Position numbers and translations under genes: made by a program. Under the pieces are notes generated by a model that saw only the letters and a program-made list of their open reading frames with translations, did not search any database and was not told the origin of the DNA. A stretch of 64,000 nucleotides of DNA from JAOAGA01 sp964540515 (lineage in GTDB: Bacteria > CALINM01). Of the stretch, positions 62,883-64,000 are shown piece by piece (position 1 is the first letter of the stretch; each line of letters begins with the position of its first letter). The stretch covers positions 243,709-307,708 of the forward strand of contig CAZIMS010000002.1 of the NCBI GenBank assembly GCA_964540515.1, given 5' to 3'.

Positions 62883-63440
62883 ATGAACACTAAGCAAGTG
62901 CTTGAAAAAGTAAGAAAACAAAATCACATTTAAAAAGACAGCTTTTTTTAGTTGTCCTTATCTCAAATCTTCTCGAAGAAAAGGTAAAAATCCACCAGTT
63001 GTAATAGGTGATTGTGCGCTTTCTTATTATACAGGGGAGGTTTATTTTACCGCAGATATTGACCTGCCTTTTCCTGATAGGGAATTCTTAGATATAATTT
63101 TAAAAGGCCTTGGTTTTTACAGAGAAGGAAGATACTGGCTAAACGATGAATTAAAAATGGCTATTGAAGTTCCTGCCTCCGTTTTAATCGGAGAGGAGCA
63201 CCTATCGAGATAGTTGAAATTGAAAAGGACCTCCAATGCTGGATAATCGGGATAGAAGACTTAATAATATACAGGATGAATGCCTGTAAGCATTTGAAAT
63301 CGTAGATTGATTGTGAGATGGTTAAGCTGTTTATCAAAAGATATATGGGGGGGTTGAACTGGGAGTATCTTGAAAATAAAGCTAAAAAGCCAGAGAATGA
63401 TGTATGGTCTGAACTTTTGGCTATAAAACAAAAGTCATAG
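62883..63440 (+). pseudogene. Broken nucleotidyltransferase gene (DUF6036/AbiEii-like)
   Basis: Joined across frames, the remnant reads VVIGDCALSYYTGEVYFTADIDLPFPD (the DxD nucleotidyltransferase core), then KMAIEVPASVLIG, IEIVEIEKDLQCWIIGIEDLIIYRMNACKHL and GLNWEYLENKA. This is typical of DUF6036/AbiEii-type proteins found in toxin-antitoxin or defence loci. It has an early stop after 16 codons, a frameshift near 63197 and an in-frame TAG near 63305, so it is not functional. The 171 bp before it show nothing clear. Confidence 0.75.
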
Positions 63441-63650
63441 TAATGAAATTTCGCACAGAAAATTGGAAGACCTATCCCCAATAGAGTTTCTTATTTTGTG
63501 AGACAAGCTTGGTTTTAAAAGTTATAAAAAGACCGCTCTTCTTGATGAAGAAGAACGGAAGATACTATTGGAGCTTGCTTTAAAAAAGATTGGAGAGCAA
63601 GAAAAGAATTTTATTTCCATAGGATTTAGAAAAAGACTAGTTAAAATTTA
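63441..63650 (+). pseudogene. Small decayed ORF remnant
   Basis: One frame from about 63480 reads IEFLIL-stop-DKLGFKSYKKTALLDEEERKI, then LELALKKIGEQEKNFI, ending at a TAA near 63650, with an in-frame TGA at about 63499. It looks like a small basic protein gene that has lost its start and been interrupted. I cannot name a family; it may have been the partner of the broken nucleotidyltransferase. Confidence 0.35.
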
Positions 63651-63806
63651 ACTCAAGAGGATCAGTCATCAATTTTGGGGTCTGTAACAATCTTGTGTAA
63701 ACCAATTAGTCGGTTAATTGTAGTATTTTTATGGGTAACCTACCCTATAATAAAGAGACACAATTATATTTTTTTAATCTATGCAGGTGTTAAATCAGAC
63801 TAATAA

Positions 63807-64000
63807 AAAGAGGTTGTGGTAAAAGAAAGAGTGGACGGTACAATGCTTACAACCCATAAGGGAGTATCTCTGAATTACAAGGAAATACTATCAAGAAACA
63901 CAAAAGAAAAACAGCAAGAACAAAAACAAAAAGCTTACAAAGGAAAGAAGAAATATATTCCTCCAAAAGATCGCCCTTGGAGAAAGAAACCTTCTTCAAA
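63807..64000 (+). mobile_element. Transposase C-terminal remnant, cut by window end
   Basis: The open frame to the window end reads KEVVVKERVDGTMLTTHKGV, then LNYKEI and a very basic tail (KKKYIPPKDRPWRKKP). The ERVDGTM and LNYKEI blocks are typical of the C-terminus of ISNCY/IS1202-like DDE transposases. Upstream (63650-63806) the frame is broken by stops, so only a degraded 3' part is present. The element boundaries cannot be seen. Confidence 0.6.

Noticed and set aside
63480..63650. The in-frame TGA near 63499 as a selenocysteine codon, given that selB is present
   Set aside because: The surrounding frame has no start, no recognisable selenoprotein family and no visible SECIS-like hairpin just after the TGA; decay is simpler.

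Overview
This is an AT-rich (about one third G+C by eye) bacterial chromosomal scaffold. It is gene-dense with many overlapping or touching genes, and has one 100-N scaffolding gap. The gene set suggests an anaerobic Gram-negative bacterium: pyruvoyl-dependent arginine decarboxylase, two-subunit 2-oxoacid:ferredoxin oxidoreductase, methylenetetrahydrofolate reductase with the C-terminal cysteine-rich domain, SelB, BamD, prepilin peptidase, and a DUF4212/VC_2705-type sodium:acid symporter next to a CBS-DUF294 protein. Deferribacterota (Calditerrivibrio-like) is my best guess. That is an inference from gene content and base composition, not a database result. I saw no rRNA, tRNA or CRISPR array.

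Layout. 0-14 kb: pdaD, a DksA/TraR-type zinc-finger protein, the symporter pair with a clear terminator, CBS-DUF294, an orphan solute-binding protein, prepilin peptidase with a histidine kinase/NtrC-type pair, korAB, a class I amidotransferase and an HMG-CoA-lyase-like enzyme. 14-20.5 kb: miaB, a bifunctional-nuclease family gene, two degenerate signalling proteins (GAF with GGDEF-like; pseudo-receiver with PATAN), a PHP hydrolase and an unknown. 20.6-29 kb: an envelope and secretion run queA-tgt-yajC-secD-secF-proC-yggT-divIVA-yggU-bamD-TPR. 29-32 kb: metF, a sugar-nucleotide epimerase and a DUF2238 membrane protein. 32.2-38.6 kb: a biotin operon bioB-(receiver-like/PATAN/J-domain/TPR gene)-bioF-bioA-bioD, headed by a BirA-type operator that overlaps a good promoter. 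The apparent break in the second gene is an assembly artefact: the gap is flanked by an identical 55-bp overlap, and collapsing it restores one frame. 38.5-48.8 kb: aroF, polX, selB, surE, a DUF2889/V4R/histidine-kinase set, a radical SAM protein, and a CBS-histidine kinase with a lone receiver.

48.9-56.8 kb is the most unusual region. It holds a compact cluster built around a P2A (Ca2+-type) P-type ATPase. Four copies of a cysteine-poor HMA-like domain occur there: three separate small proteins and one fused to the ATPase N-terminus. With them are a DUF5132 small membrane protein, a 200-residue protein made of eight in-register 22-residue repeats, a divergent S-adenosylmethionine synthetase paralogue with altered active-site motifs, CorA, and a DUF3562-like protein. 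A plausible reading is a divalent-cation transport and membrane-platform system.

57-62.7 kb holds an EAL-CBS protein and then a translationally overlapping trio: an unrecognised ~778-residue protein, a phosphatidylserine-decarboxylase-like enzyme and an Lgt-like membrane transferase. It may be an undescribed lipid-modification operon. The last 1.2 kb is decayed accessory DNA: a broken nucleotidyltransferase gene, another remnant, and the tail of a transposase running off the end.
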